Shown here piece after piece: positions 34,994 to 44,056 of a stretch of 64,000 nt of DNA; positions within the stretch are counted from its first letter, which is position 1, and each line of letters begins with the position of its first letter. The position numbers and the translations under genes are program-made. This stretch comes from Caproicibacterium amylolyticum. GTDB lineage: Bacteria; Bacillota; Clostridia; Oscillospirales; Acutalibacteraceae. The stretch lies in NCBI RefSeq assembly GCF_014467055.1, contig NZ_CP060696.1, positions 1,302,001 to 1,366,000 of the forward strand, in the 5' to 3' direction. The notes beneath the pieces were generated by a model. The model made no database searches. It was not told the DNA's origin and was given only the letters and a program-made list of their open reading frames with translations.

Positions 34994-35719
34994 ATGGAAA
35001 AGCTAACCTACAAATTGGATACATTCGAAGGCCCACTGGATTTGCTGCTGTATCTGATTCGAAAAAACAAACTCAATATTTGTGATATTCCCATTGTGGA
35101 AGTGCTGGAACAGTATATGGAGCAGATTGATGCCGCGCGTGAGCAGAATATGGATGTTTCCAGCGAATTTCTGGAAATGGCTGCACGTTTGGTTTATATT
35201 AAAACAGTGTATCTGCTTCCAAAGCATGAAGAGGCGGATGCACTGCGTGCGGAACTATCCGGTCAGCTGCTGGAATATGAAGAGTGCAAGCGGGTGGCTT
35301 CGTTAATTGGTGAAGAACTCTCCATGGATTCTTTTGCACGGGAACCGGCTGCGGTTGAGCCGGACTATACCTATCGCCGCCCGCTCAATGGCTTAAAACT
35401 GCTGCAGGCGTATTATGATGCTGCTGGTCGTCATGTGGCTCCGCCGCCGACACAGGCTTCTTTTTCAGCGCTTGTTTCACACCGCATTGTGTCTGTGGCT
35501 TCGCAGATTATCTATGTGCTTCGCAGGTTGTGGAAAGACAGGAATATATCTTACCGCGCGCTTTTTGTACACAAAAAGGACCGTTCGGAAATTGTGGCAA
35601 CGTTTCTTGCTGTGCTGGAACTGGTCAAAGGCAAGCGGGTACGTATTGAGGGAGAAACGGACAACCCCACAGTTGAACTTTTAAAGGCAGGTGAACGCAG
35701 GTGCAAAGCGAAACACTGA
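34994..35719 (+). CDS. scpA: Segregation and condensation protein A
   Basis: 241 residues. ScpA is the kleisin that bridges the SMC heads in the chromosome condensin. The N-terminal block MEKLTYKLDTFEGPLDLLLYLIRKNKLNI and the C-terminal winged-helix part (ERSEIVATFLAVLELVKGKRV, here DRSEIVATFLAVLELVKG) are present. Start 14 bases after the protease stop; overlaps scpB by 19 bases. Confidence 0.96.
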   Translation: MEKLTYKLDTFEGPLDLLLYLIRKNKLNICDIPIVEVLEQYMEQIDAAREQNMDVSSEFLEMAARLVYIKTVYLLPKHEEADALRAELSGQLLEYEECKRVASLIGEELSMDSFAREPAAVEPDYTYRRPLNGLKLLQAYYDAAGRHVAPPPTQASFSALVSHRIVSVASQIIYVLRRLWKDRNISYRALFVHKKDRSEIVATFLAVLELVKGKRVRIEGETDNPTVELLKAGERRCKAKH

Positions 35720-36270
35720 CCGGCGCTCTGCAGGCAATGCTGTTTGCCAGCGGGGAACCGTTGGCACTGGACAGAATTGCCGAAGTACTGGAAATTGACT
35801 CTGCGCAGGCATTGACACTTGCGGAGAAAACCCGTGTAGCTTTTAATGCGGCAAATCTGGGTATTCAAATTATTCGGGTGGAGGACAGCTACCAAATGTG
35901 CAGCACACCTGCTTTTGCACGGCAGGTGCGGGCATTGTTGGAGATTCGCCACAATGCGCCGCTTTCGCAGGCTGCCTTGGAAGTGCTTGCAATTATCGCT
36001 TACAATCAGCCGGTCACCAAGGCATTTGTAGAGCAAATCCGTGGGGTGGATTCCGCTGGCGTAGTAGGAAGTCTGTGCCAAAAGGGCTTAGTGGAGGAGC
36101 GCGGACGCTTGGAATTGCCCGGCCGACCGCTGCTTTATGGCACGACCCCGAATTTTCTGCGCTGCATGAGTATTTCCACTTTGGAAGAACTGCCGCCGCT
36201 GAAACCGACAGAACAACCTGAAGACGGGGATAAAGTCTCAGTCAGTCAGTCGGCGGAGGCGGTGCCATGA
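35701..36270 (+). CDS. scpB: Segregation and condensation protein B
   Basis: 189 residues from a GTG inside the end of scpA. ScpB is the winged-helix dimer that binds ScpA. Seen: LFASGEPLALDRIAEVL, LSQAALEVLAIIAYNQPVTKAFVEQIRGV and GRPLLYGTTPNFLRCM, all typical. The next gene overlaps its end by four bases. Confidence 0.96.
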   Translation: MQSETLTGALQAMLFASGEPLALDRIAEVLEIDSAQALTLAEKTRVAFNAANLGIQIIRVEDSYQMCSTPAFARQVRALLEIRHNAPLSQAALEVLAIIAYNQPVTKAFVEQIRGVDSAGVVGSLCQKGLVEERGRLELPGRPLLYGTTPNFLRCMSISTLEELPPLKPTEQPEDGDKVSVSQSAEAVP

Positions 36271-36938
36271 CATTTTTAAAAGTTTTCCTGGTTTTGACTT
36301 TGCTTGGTTTTCTTCTGACAATGGCTTCCGTCCGCCTGCGAATCTCCTATTATAAGGAACTTGGTCTGAAAATATCTTACTTGTGCTTTACGTTTACGAT
36401 TTTTCCGCAGAAGAAAAAGCCCCCCAAAAAGAAGGAACAGGCAAAGAAAGCCAAAAAGCAGGAGGAAGAGAAGCCTAAAAAGGAAAATATTTTTCAAACT
36501 GTTTATCGCGAGAAAGGTCTGGAAGGCCTGCTGCATCTGCTGCGTTCGTTAGTGGAAATTGCAGGCGGCACTCTCAAAAGATTATTTACTCATCTGCGCG
36601 CGAAAAAACTTTCTTTGCATGTTTCGGTAGCAAACGAAGATGCGGCAGAAACTGCTTTGATGTACGGAAAGGTGTGTGCGGTTGTTTACCCGTCCTTTTC
36701 TGTACTGACCGGGACAATGAAATGTAAAAAATTTGAAGTTGCGGTTGTTCCGGATTTTCAGTCCGGTAAAACGCAGATTCAAGGGGAAGCGGATGTAAAA
36801 ATCCGTGTAGCAGTTCTGCTGATTACAGCTGCCCAGGCGCTGATCAGATACATGAAAACAGTAAAATCGGCTAAACTAGACGATGAACAAACAAAAAGAA
36901 AAGGCGGTGCAGTAAATGAGCAGCAATCATCCGATTGA
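36267..36938 (+). CDS. DUF2953 (YtfI-like) membrane-anchored protein
   Basis: 223 residues. One N-terminal membrane helix (about 3-22) is followed by a very Lys/Glu-rich stretch (48-75, PKKKEQAKKAKKQEEEKPKK) and a folded C-terminal part typical of DUF2953. In Bacillus the same kind of gene (ytfI) precedes ytfJ/gerW, and here too it overlaps gerW by 23 bases. A sporulation or germination role is inferred from that order only. Confidence 0.8.
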   Translation: MTFLKVFLVLTLLGFLLTMASVRLRISYYKELGLKISYLCFTFTIFPQKKKPPKKKEQAKKAKKQEEEKPKKENIFQTVYREKGLEGLLHLLRSLVEIAGGTLKRLFTHLRAKKLSLHVSVANEDAAETALMYGKVCAVVYPSFSVLTGTMKCKKFEVAVVPDFQSGKTQIQGEADVKIRVAVLLITAAQALIRYMKTVKSAKLDDEQTKRKGGAVNEQQSSD

Positions 36939-37353
36939 AGGCATGATGGACACAACCCTGAATAATATTAAGCAGATGGTGGACATCAACACGATTGTCG
37001 GGGATCCGATTACTTCTCCCGAAGGAACAATCATTATTCCAATTTCTAAGATTAGCTATGGTTTCGCATCCGGCGGTTCAGACTTTGCCTGCAAAGCAAG
37101 TCCGGATAAAGAATTTTTTGGTGGCGGTGCCGGTGCAGGTGTTACCATTAATCCGGTAGCTTTTTTGACGATTTCCAACGGAAACGTTAAAATGCTGCAG
37201 ATTGACCCCTACAATTCTTCAGCAGACCGCATTGTTGGCATGGTGCCAGATATTGTAGATAAAGTTAACGAAATGCTAAACAGCAAGAAACAGAAAAAAG
37301 AAAATCAGCCTGCTTCTGCAGAAGAAACTTTCCCTGTGGAACCACAGGTATAA
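36916..37353 (+). CDS. gerW: GerW (YtfJ) family sporulation protein
   Basis: 145 residues. MSSNHPIEGMMDTTLNNIKQMVD and DTNTIVGDPI-like text (here VDINTIVGDPITSPEGTII) with ISKISYGFASGG are the family marks. GerW is needed for a normal germination response in Bacillus spores. The ATG lies within the end of the DUF2953 gene, so the two are coupled. Confidence 0.93.
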   Translation: MSSNHPIEGMMDTTLNNIKQMVDINTIVGDPITSPEGTIIIPISKISYGFASGGSDFACKASPDKEFFGGGAGAGVTINPVAFLTISNGNVKMLQIDPYNSSADRIVGMVPDIVDKVNEMLNSKKQKKENQPASAEETFPVEPQV

Positions 37354-37393
37354 TTTTTAAGCAGCCGCCTGCATACAAGTTATTCGAGGGCAG

Positions 37394-38572
37394 GTGGTTG
37401 TTTTGTATCAGAAAACAATTTCTAAAAATTTTGTAAAAAAAGCAACGGCAGTAATTGTGACAGTGTTTACGGCAGCTTCCGTGTTTAGCGTGTATCCCGT
37501 ACACGCTGAAACAAAGCCGGAATTGTCTGTATCTGCGCAGTCGGCAATTTTGGTGAACGCTGTGGACGGCAGTACTCTTTGGGCAAAAAATGCGCAGCAA
37601 AAGAGGCCAATGGCTAGCACTACAAAAATCATGACCGCATTGCTTACTTTGGAAGCGGCAGCCTGTAATAACCGCGTAGTAGAAGTCACTGCCGATATGC
37701 TGCGGGTGGAGGGTTCTTCTATGGGGCTGCAGTCGGGTGACCGCATTAGTCTCAGCGGCCTGGCGGCAGGAATGCTCAGTACCTCCGGCAATGACGCTGC
37801 GATAGTGGCTTCTTATGCTTTGGCGGGCGGCCCGGTCGCTTTTGCAAAAAAAATGAATCAGCGTGCACAGGAACTCGGCATGGCAAGCTCGCATTTTGTT
37901 ACGCCGTCCGGATTGGACAATGATGAGCATTATTCCACTGCGGAAGATATGGCAAAGCTTGCCTGTGCGGCTATGAAAAATGAAACATTTGCGGCGATTA
38001 CCTCGCGAAAGTCAGTAAAAGTGGCTTTTGCACAGCCTGCCTGCACACGAATGTACACGAATCACAACAAACTGTTGGCGCAGTATCAGGGCTGTATTGG
38101 TGTAAAAACCGGTTTTACCAAAAAATCTGGCAGATGTCTGGTGAGCTGTGCGCAGAGAAACGGCGTACGGCTCATTGCGGTTACACTGAACGCACCGGAC
38201 GACTGGAAAGACCATCAGACAATGTTGGACTATGGCTTTACAAAGTTAAAATCCGTTACATTGGACGACAGTACCTATTCAGTTTCACTGCCGTTGATTG
38301 GCGGCAGTGCAGCAAGTGTGCAGGTAACGGGGGAAGCGGGCAGCACACTGGTTTTGCCAAAGGATGCAACACTAGAGCGCAGAGTGGAGCTTCCACATTT
38401 TTTGTATGCACCACTGGAAAAGGGCGACCTGGTAGGGCAGGTTTCTTACCTGGTGAATGGCCGCGAAGTGGGGCACACAGCGCTGACAGCCGGCCCAGTG
38501 GCAGCGCAGGGTACGACACAGCAAAATTTTTGGCAGAAAGTCGTTTGCTTTTTCCAAAGTTTATTCCGGTAA
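37394..38572 (+). CDS. D-alanyl-D-alanine carboxypeptidase, DacF-like
   Basis: 392 residues if the GTG at 37394 is used; a TTG at 37403 with AGGTGG before it is an alternative. A signal peptide covers about the first 45 residues (cleavage near VHA). Motifs: S75-T-T-K78, S-G-N (TSGNDAA) and K-T-G (VKTGFT). It trims D-Ala from peptidoglycan. Place between gerW and rluB suggests the spore-cortex type (DacF/DacB); the B. subtilis dacF is an example of a forespore-expressed member. The C-terminal helix (WQKVVCFFQSLF) looks like a membrane anchor. Confidence 0.9.
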   Translation: MVVLYQKTISKNFVKKATAVIVTVFTAASVFSVYPVHAETKPELSVSAQSAILVNAVDGSTLWAKNAQQKRPMASTTKIMTALLTLEAAACNNRVVEVTADMLRVEGSSMGLQSGDRISLSGLAAGMLSTSGNDAAIVASYALAGGPVAFAKKMNQRAQELGMASSHFVTPSGLDNDEHYSTAEDMAKLACAAMKNETFAAITSRKSVKVAFAQPACTRMYTNHNKLLAQYQGCIGVKTGFTKKSGRCLVSCAQRNGVRLIAVTLNAPDDWKDHQTMLDYGFTKLKSVTLDDSTYSVSLPLIGGSAASVQVTGEAGSTLVLPKDATLERRVELPHFLYAPLEKGDLVGQVSYLVNGREVGHTALTAGPVAAQGTTQQNFWQKVVCFFQSLFR

Positions 38573-38612
38573 TTGACCCGATTGATAAAAATTTAAATTA
38601 AGGATAAAAGAT

Positions 38613-39380
38613 ATGACAGAAAAAATTCGATTGCAAAAGATTTTGGCGGATGCCGGTGTTGCTTCCCGCCGCAAAGCAGAAGAAATGATTTCTGCTGGAT
38701 ATATAAAAGTAAATGATCGCACTGCGCAGGTAGGTGATAAAGCAGACCCGAAGCATGATAAAATCACAGTACATGGCAAGTTGCTCAATACACATACGGC
38801 GTCTGTTTATTTGGTGCTGCACAAGCCACGCGGCTTTATTACGACTATGTCGGATGAACGCGACCGCAAATGTGTGGCCGAATTGGTGCAAGAAGTACCC
38901 GTGCGCGTGTATCCGGTGGGACGGCTTGACCGTGAAAGTGAAGGCATGCTGCTGATGACGAATGACGGTGAATTCGCAAACGCAATGATGCACCCCTCCC
39001 GCCATGTGCCAAAAACCTACCGCGTAACGGTTCGTCCGGGGATTACCGAGGAGCAGCTGACACAGTTGACAGTCGGTATTATGATTGACGGCAGAAAAAC
39101 AGCACCGGCGCAGGTGAAGGTGCTGCACCAGGAAAGTGGCCGTGTGGTGATGGAAATTATTTTGCACGAAGGCAGAAACCGCCAGATTCGAAAAATGTGT
39201 GAAGCAGTTGGGTTGGAAGTTGCGCGGCTGAAGCGTACCGCTATTGGTAATCTGCGCTTGGGAATGCTGCAGCCGGGCGAGTGGCGATATCTGACAGCAC
39301 AGGAAGTAAAACAGCTGACCACTGCTGCAAAAGCGGACAGACGTGAACAAACACAGCCTGCTGACCATCACAAGGATTGA
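38613..39380 (+). CDS. rluB: 23S rRNA pseudouridine synthase, RluB/RsuA family
   Basis: 255 residues, AAGGA site. The N-terminal S4 RNA-binding domain (RLQKILADAGVASRRKAEEMI) is followed by the catalytic domain with the active aspartate in VGRLDRESEGMLLMTNDG, and EGRNRQIRKMCEAVG. RluB makes pseudouridine in helix 89 of 23S rRNA; RsuA-like specificity cannot be excluded. The tail is polar. Confidence 0.94.
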   Translation: MTEKIRLQKILADAGVASRRKAEEMISAGYIKVNDRTAQVGDKADPKHDKITVHGKLLNTHTASVYLVLHKPRGFITTMSDERDRKCVAELVQEVPVRVYPVGRLDRESEGMLLMTNDGEFANAMMHPSRHVPKTYRVTVRPGITEEQLTQLTVGIMIDGRKTAPAQVKVLHQESGRVVMEIILHEGRNRQIRKMCEAVGLEVARLKRTAIGNLRLGMLQPGEWRYLTAQEVKQLTTAAKADRREQTQPADHHKD

Positions 39381-39433
39381 TGTGTTTAAAATCATTTTTT
39401 GTACCCTATTTCAACAAAAAACACAAGAAACAC

Positions 39434-39462
39434 TTGCTAAATACAAGTATTTCATTTATAAT
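39434..39462 (+). promoter_or_regulatory. Sigma-A promoter of the carboxytransferase operon
   Basis: TTGCTA (39434-39439) and TATAAT (39457-39462), 17-base spacer, 75 bases before the first start codon. Confidence 0.75.
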
Positions 39463-39537
39463 TTAATTGTTATAGATTTATCATTTGCCTAAAACAAGGC
39501 GGATTTTTTCAAATTTATGCAAACGGAGGAGTCAATC

Positions 39538-40893
39538 ATGAGCAATACCGGTGCGGCTGAGTCGCTGCAGGATGCACGCGATCTCTTAAAAAACACCACT
39601 GGAAGCAAACGGCTCAGCGCGCTCTTCGATGAGGGGCGCTTCCTGAAAATCGATCACTTTGCAAAATCAGCAGGAAATTACACTGAGGCAGCCGCAGGTT
39701 ATGGAACCGTGGAAGGATGCCCGGTATATGCCTTTGCGCAAAGCAGCGATATTTCCGGCGGTGCTGTCAGCAAAGCGCAGGCACAGAAAATCAGCAAAGT
39801 TTACGCTCTTGCTGCAAAAAGCGGTGTGCCGGTGGTTGGCATTTATGACTCCATTGGCGGTAAATTACAGGAAGGTGCCGACCTTCTGCATGCCTATGGT
39901 GACATTCTGCGGGAAGCAAACGCGCTTTCCGGCGTTGTTCCGCAGATTTCGCTGATTCTCGGTCCCTGCATTGGTACTTCGGCAATGATTGCGTCCTGCG
40001 CGGATTTTGTCGTGATGTCTGATAAAGGCGAACTGACCATTGCGTCTAACGGAGAAGGCGGCAGTGCAGAAGCAGCCGCAAAAGAGGGAAATGCTGCAAT
40101 TACAGCGAAAACAGAGAAAGAGGCAGTTGCAGCTGTGCGCAGCCTGATTGCAAAGCTGCCCTCCAATAATTTGGACGCGGTCGGCTTTGAAGATGAAAAT
40201 GACGGCATAGCTGTTCCTGCTGCAGGCAATTCTGCCAAGGATGCAGCTAAGGCTGTAGCTAACGCTGGTTCCCTGCAGGAACTTACTGCGGAGTTTGGCA
40301 AAACGGCTTTTACAGCATTAGCGGGAATTGGCTGCGGCGCAACTGTGGGTTTGCTTGCATATGACGGTGAACTGGATGCAGATGCCTGCGCAAAGGCGGC
40401 TCGTTTCATTCGTTTCTGCGACGCATTTAATATGCCGCTGGTTAGTTTTGTGAATGCTGAGAAATTTACTTCTCTGCGTGCGGCGGCAATGCTTTCGGAT
40501 GCTTATGCAGAAGCAACTGCTGCAAAAATTTCTGTGCTGGTGGGAAATGCATACGGCCCGGTCTATATTGTAACTTCCGGCCGCGGCGCAAATGCGGATT
40601 ACACAATGGCGTGGCCGCAGGCTGTTATTTCCGCTCTGGCTCCTGAAACAGGTGCAATTTTCCTGTGGAATGACCGCTTGAATGGTTCTGCCGACCCGGT
40701 GAGCGACCGCAAGAAATTGATTGCCCAGTACGCGGAGCAGGAGAGCAATCCGCTGAAAGCCGCTGAACAGGGCTTGATCGAAAATGTAATTCAGCCGGAA
40801 GAGACCCGTGCGGAATTGATTTGTGCGTTGGAAATGCTTTCTTCCAAACGCGTTTCCACTATGCCGAAAAAGCACAGCAATATTCAGCTTTAA
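39538..40893 (+). CDS. Carboxyltransferase-domain protein, shortened acyl-CoA carboxylase beta-like subunit
   Basis: 451 residues from the ATG at 39538 (GGAGG site). It matches the crotonase-like carboxyltransferase fold of the beta subunits of propionyl-CoA carboxylase and methylmalonyl-CoA decarboxylase, which are near 510 residues. FDEGRFLKID, GYGTVEGCPVYAFAQ, VSGVVPQISLILGP-like text and AARFIRFCDAFNMPLVSF are recognisable. Two catalytic stretches are altered. The usual SGGARIQEG reads SIGGKLQEG. The PGF...GxxRxGAK oxyanion segment is replaced by a short AEKFTSLRAAAMLS. Its acceptor is therefore uncertain; it may be a structural or specialised subunit. First gene of an operon with a biotin carrier and an oxaloacetate-type carboxyltransferase. 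Confidence 0.8.
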   Translation: MSNTGAAESLQDARDLLKNTTGSKRLSALFDEGRFLKIDHFAKSAGNYTEAAAGYGTVEGCPVYAFAQSSDISGGAVSKAQAQKISKVYALAAKSGVPVVGIYDSIGGKLQEGADLLHAYGDILREANALSGVVPQISLILGPCIGTSAMIASCADFVVMSDKGELTIASNGEGGSAEAAAKEGNAAITAKTEKEAVAAVRSLIAKLPSNNLDAVGFEDENDGIAVPAAGNSAKDAAKAVANAGSLQELTAEFGKTAFTALAGIGCGATVGLLAYDGELDADACAKAARFIRFCDAFNMPLVSFVNAEKFTSLRAAAMLSDAYAEATAAKISVLVGNAYGPVYIVTSGRGANADYTMAWPQAVISALAPETGAIFLWNDRLNGSADPVSDRKKLIAQYAEQESNPLKAAEQGLIENVIQPEETRAELICALEMLSSKRVSTMPKKHSNIQL

Positions 40894-40935
40894 TTTGGAA
40901 CAATAGCCGTTTGCTTATAGAAGGAGGAACTATCA

Positions 40936-41325
40936 ATGAAAAATCTGAAAATCACCGTTAACGGTGTTCCTTATGATGTACAGGTTGAAGAACAGGATTC
41001 CGCAGCTGCAGTTTCTTCACCCGGAGCAGCACCGGCAGCCAAACCGGCTGCGCCCAAAGCTGCTGCTCCGGCTCCGGCAGCCGCTGCTCCGGCGGCAAAG
41101 CCAGCTGCTGATGCAGAAGTCATTAACAGCCCAATGCCCGGCACGATTGTTAACGTAAAGGTACAGGCAGGCCAGAATGTAAAATCTGGTGATGTGCTTG
41201 TCATTTTGGAAGCCATGAAGATGGAAAATGAAATCATGGCTCCGCATGATGCTGTTGTTGACAGTGTTCTGGTTACCAAGGGACAGAGCGTGGAGTCCGG
41301 TACACCGCTCGTTTCTCTCCACTGA
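40936..41325 (+). CDS. Biotin carboxyl carrier protein
   Basis: 129 residues, AAGGAGGA site. A short N-terminal part is followed by a long Ala/Pro-rich hinge (about 30-58), then the biotinyl domain. The target lysine is K95 in EAMKMENEI. The long swinging linker lets biotin visit both carboxyltransferase subunits. It sits between them, as the 1.3S or gamma/biotin subunit does in transcarboxylase and decarboxylase operons. Confidence 0.95.
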   Translation: MKNLKITVNGVPYDVQVEEQDSAAAVSSPGAAPAAKPAAPKAAAPAPAAAAPAAKPAADAEVINSPMPGTIVNVKVQAGQNVKSGDVLVILEAMKMENEIMAPHDAVVDSVLVTKGQSVESGTPLVSLH

Positions 41326-41339
41326 GGGGGTAGCAGGAC

Positions 41340-42740
41340 ATGACAAAGAAAATTGGAATTACCGAAGTTGCCCTGCGCGATGCACCGCAGTCCCTGATTG
41401 CCACTCGTATGCCGATGAGCGACATGCTGCCGATTCTGGACAAGCTGGATAAGGTGGGCTATTACTCACTGGAGTGCTGGGGCGGTGCGACCTTTGACAG
41501 CTGCCTGCGCTTTCTGAACGAAGATCCGTGGGAACGCCTGCGTATTCTGCGCAAGCACTGCCCGAACACAAAGCTGCAGATGCTGTTCCGCGGTCAGAAT
41601 ATGCTGGGCTACCGCCACTATGCGGACGATGTGCTGGAATATTTTGTGCAGCGCAGTGTTGCAAACGGCATTGATATTATTCGTATTTTTGATGCGCTGA
41701 ACGACATCAAAAATTTACAGACGGCGATTAAAGCTGCCAAAAAGGAAGGTGCCACCGCGCAGGTCGCAATTTCCTATACCACCGGGCCGGTGTTTACAAC
41801 TGATTACTATGTGAAGTATGCAAAGCAGATTGAAGAAGCCGGTGCGGACTCCATCTGTATTAAGGACATGGCAGCGCTGCTGACACCGTATAAGACATAC
41901 GAACTTGTTTCCGCATTGAAAAAGGCTGTGCAGCTGCCCATCCAACTGCATACACATTATACTTCCGGTTTAGCATCCATGTGCCTACTCAAAGGCATTG
42001 AGGCGGGTGCGGATGTAATTGATACAGCCATTTCTCCGCTGGCACTGGGTACTTCCCACGCGCCTACAGAGTCTATGGTTGCAGCATTGCAGGGAACAGA
42101 GTATGATACCGGAATTGACCTGAAAGTATTCGGTGAAATTCGGGAATATTTCATGAAGCTGCGCAAGAAATATATCGAAAGCGGTTTGCTTGACCAGAGT
42201 ATGCTGGCAACCAACACCAAGGCGCTGCTGTATCAGGTGCCGGGCGGAATGTTGAGCAATCTGCTTTCTCAGCTGAAGCAGGCGGGCAAAGCCGAACAGT
42301 TGGAAGACGTACTGCAGGAAGTACCGCGTGTACGTAAAGACGCGGGCTATCCGCCGCTGGTTACTCCGACTTCTCAGATTGTTGGCACGCAGGCTGTGTT
42401 TAACGTGATTACCGGCGAGCGTTATAAAATGTGCACCAATGAGTTTAAGGACTTGGTTGCCGGCAAGTACGGCACAACTCCAATGCCGATTGATGAAGAA
42501 TTTGCAAAGAAAATCATCGGTGATCAGCCGAGGATTACCTGCCGTCCGGCAGACTTGCTGAAACCGGAGCTTGATACTTTACGCAAAGAGTGTGCAGAGT
42601 GGACGGAACAGGAAGAAGACGTGCTTTCTTACGCAATGTTCCCGAAAGTGGCAACGGACTTCTTCAAAAAGCGCGCTGCTGCCAAATACGGAGTAGATGA
42701 AAAGCATGCGGATGCACAGGCACAGATTCATCCGGTTTGA
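41340..42740 (+). CDS. Oxaloacetate decarboxylase alpha / pyruvate carboxyltransferase subunit
   Basis: 466 residues; GAGGGGG site. The TIM-barrel carboxyltransferase fold has TEVALRDAPQSLIATRM, the metal-site CIKDMAALLTPY (lysine that becomes carbamylated) and QLHTHYTSG, and the C-terminal PLVTPTSQIVGTQAV. It has no fused biotinyl domain, which is instead the separate gene upstream. It takes or gives a carboxyl group between oxaloacetate/pyruvate and biotin. No OadB/MmdB membrane subunit is adjacent, so Na+ pumping is not encoded here. Confidence 0.93.
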   Translation: MTKKIGITEVALRDAPQSLIATRMPMSDMLPILDKLDKVGYYSLECWGGATFDSCLRFLNEDPWERLRILRKHCPNTKLQMLFRGQNMLGYRHYADDVLEYFVQRSVANGIDIIRIFDALNDIKNLQTAIKAAKKEGATAQVAISYTTGPVFTTDYYVKYAKQIEEAGADSICIKDMAALLTPYKTYELVSALKKAVQLPIQLHTHYTSGLASMCLLKGIEAGADVIDTAISPLALGTSHAPTESMVAALQGTEYDTGIDLKVFGEIREYFMKLRKKYIESGLLDQSMLATNTKALLYQVPGGMLSNLLSQLKQAGKAEQLEDVLQEVPRVRKDAGYPPLVTPTSQIVGTQAVFNVITGERYKMCTNEFKDLVAGKYGTTPMPIDEEFAKKIIGDQPRITCRPADLLKPELDTLRKECAEWTEQEEDVLSYAMFPKVATDFFKKRAAAKYGVDEKHADAQAQIHPV

Positions 42741-42753
42741 GTTAACAAATTTT

Positions 42754-42792
42754 AAAGGGCAGCCTTTCCTGTTGGAAAAGCTGCCTTTCCTT
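42754..42792 (+). terminator. Intrinsic terminator of the carboxytransferase operon
   Basis: AAAGGGCAGC pairs with GCTGCCTTT, with an inner CTTTCC/GGAAAAG stem. The T run is short. Confidence 0.75.
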
Positions 42793-42796
42793 ACGG

Positions 42797-42826
42797 TTGA
42801 CAAGCAGGGGATAAACCTGATACAAT
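42797..42826 (+). promoter_or_regulatory. Sigma-A promoter of the yicC series
   Basis: TTGACA (42797-42802) and TACAAT (42821-42826), 18-base spacer, 47 bases before the start. It probably drives a long run of genes, since no clear terminator is visible before thiN. Confidence 0.75.
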
Positions 42827-42872
42827 AAATAAGTATGCAAATCAATTTCTCTGTGGAAAACGAGATGGTTTT

Positions 42873-43751
42873 TTGATAAAAAGCATGACCGGCTATGGCC
42901 GGCAGGAGGAAATGGTTGGCGGGCGGCATATTCAGGTAGAAATCAAGTCTGTCAATCATCGTTATTTTGAACTGACAACACGCATCAGCCGCGGATATGG
43001 ATTTTTGGAAGACAAAATTAAAAATTATATTCAGAATTACATTTCACGCGGCAAGGTCGATGTTTTCATTTCGGTAGAGTCAACTGAGGATAAAGATGTA
43101 CAGATTTCGGTCAATCACAGCGTAGCAGCAGGCTATGTTTCCGCTTTGCGGGAGCTTTGCAATGAATATGGCTTGGAAGACGATATTTCTGCATCCACGC
43201 TGTCAAAATTCAGCGATATTTTTGCGATTTATCACAAGCCTGAGGATGAAGATGCAGTTTGGGCAGACGTGAAAGAAGTAACCGACAAAGCAATTACTTC
43301 TTTTCTGCATATGCGCATTACCGAGGGCCAGAAGATGAAAGAGGATGTGGCAGCACGTGCCAATCACGTTCTGGAGCTGGTAGAACAGGTGGAGCGCCGT
43401 TCCCCGGAAACAGTAGAAGCTTACCGCAAGCATTTGTATTCTCGCTTGCAGGAGGTTTTGCAGGACAAGGCCGTGGATGAGCAGCGCATTTTAACAGAAG
43501 CGGCAGTGTTCGCCGACAAGGTAGCCGTAGATGAAGAAACCGTACGTCTGCGCAGCCACATTGCACAGTTTCACACAATGCTGGAGTCTGTGGAACCTGT
43601 TGGCCGCAAGCTGGACTTTTTGGTGCAGGAAATGAACCGCGAGGCAAATACAATCGGCTCCAAATGCTCTGATACACAGATTGCTTATGTCGTTGTTGAC
43701 ATAAAGGCGGAAATTGAAAAAATCCGCGAACAAATTCAGAACATAGAGTGA
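42873..43751 (+). CDS. yicC: YicC/YloC family endoribonuclease
   Basis: 292 residues from a TTG at 42873 (weak GAGATGG site), giving the family's standard IKSMTGYGR N-terminus. The C-terminal DUF1732 block is GRKLDFLVQEMNREANTIGSK-like, ending QIAYVVVDIKAEIEKIREQ. YicC/YloC proteins have RNA-cutting activity and affect sRNA or rRNA stability. First in the conserved order yicC-remA-gmk-rpoZ. Confidence 0.94.
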   Translation: MIKSMTGYGRQEEMVGGRHIQVEIKSVNHRYFELTTRISRGYGFLEDKIKNYIQNYISRGKVDVFISVESTEDKDVQISVNHSVAAGYVSALRELCNEYGLEDDISASTLSKFSDIFAIYHKPEDEDAVWADVKEVTDKAITSFLHMRITEGQKMKEDVAARANHVLELVEQVERRSPETVEAYRKHLYSRLQEVLQDKAVDEQRILTEAAVFADKVAVDEETVRLRSHIAQFHTMLESVEPVGRKLDFLVQEMNREANTIGSKCSDTQIAYVVVDIKAEIEKIREQIQNIE

Positions 43752-43777
43752 AAGTCTGAAAGTCAGGGGGAAACACA

Positions 43778-44056
43778 ATGAAACTGATTAATATCGGTTT
43801 TGGCAACATGGTTTCTGCAAATCGTTTGGTGGCAATAGTCAGCCCGGAGTCTGCACCAATCAAGCGGATTATTCAGGATGCCAAAGAGCGTGGAACGTTA
43901 ATTGATGCAACCTATGGGCGTCGTACGCGCGCGGTTATCATTATGGACAGCGAACATGTAATTTTGTCCGCTGTGCAGCCAGAAACCGTTGCGAACCGTC
44001 TGAACGATAAAGACGATGAACTTGAAGATGAGGAGCTGGATGGAAGTGACGAATAA
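43778..44056 (+). CDS. remA: RemA (DUF370) family DNA-binding regulator
   Basis: 92 residues, AGGGGGAA site. [30 protein letters not shown] is the family hallmark. RemA forms ring-like oligomers that bind DNA and switch on matrix and osmoprotection genes in Bacillus. The acidic tail (about 78-92, [15 protein letters not shown]) is longer than in the Bacillus protein. Overlaps gmk by 17 bases. Confidence 0.94.
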   Translation: MKLINIGFGNMVSANRLVAIVSPESAPIKRIIQDAKERGTLIDATYGRRTRAVIIMDSEHVILSAVQPETVANRLNDKDDELEDEELDGSDE

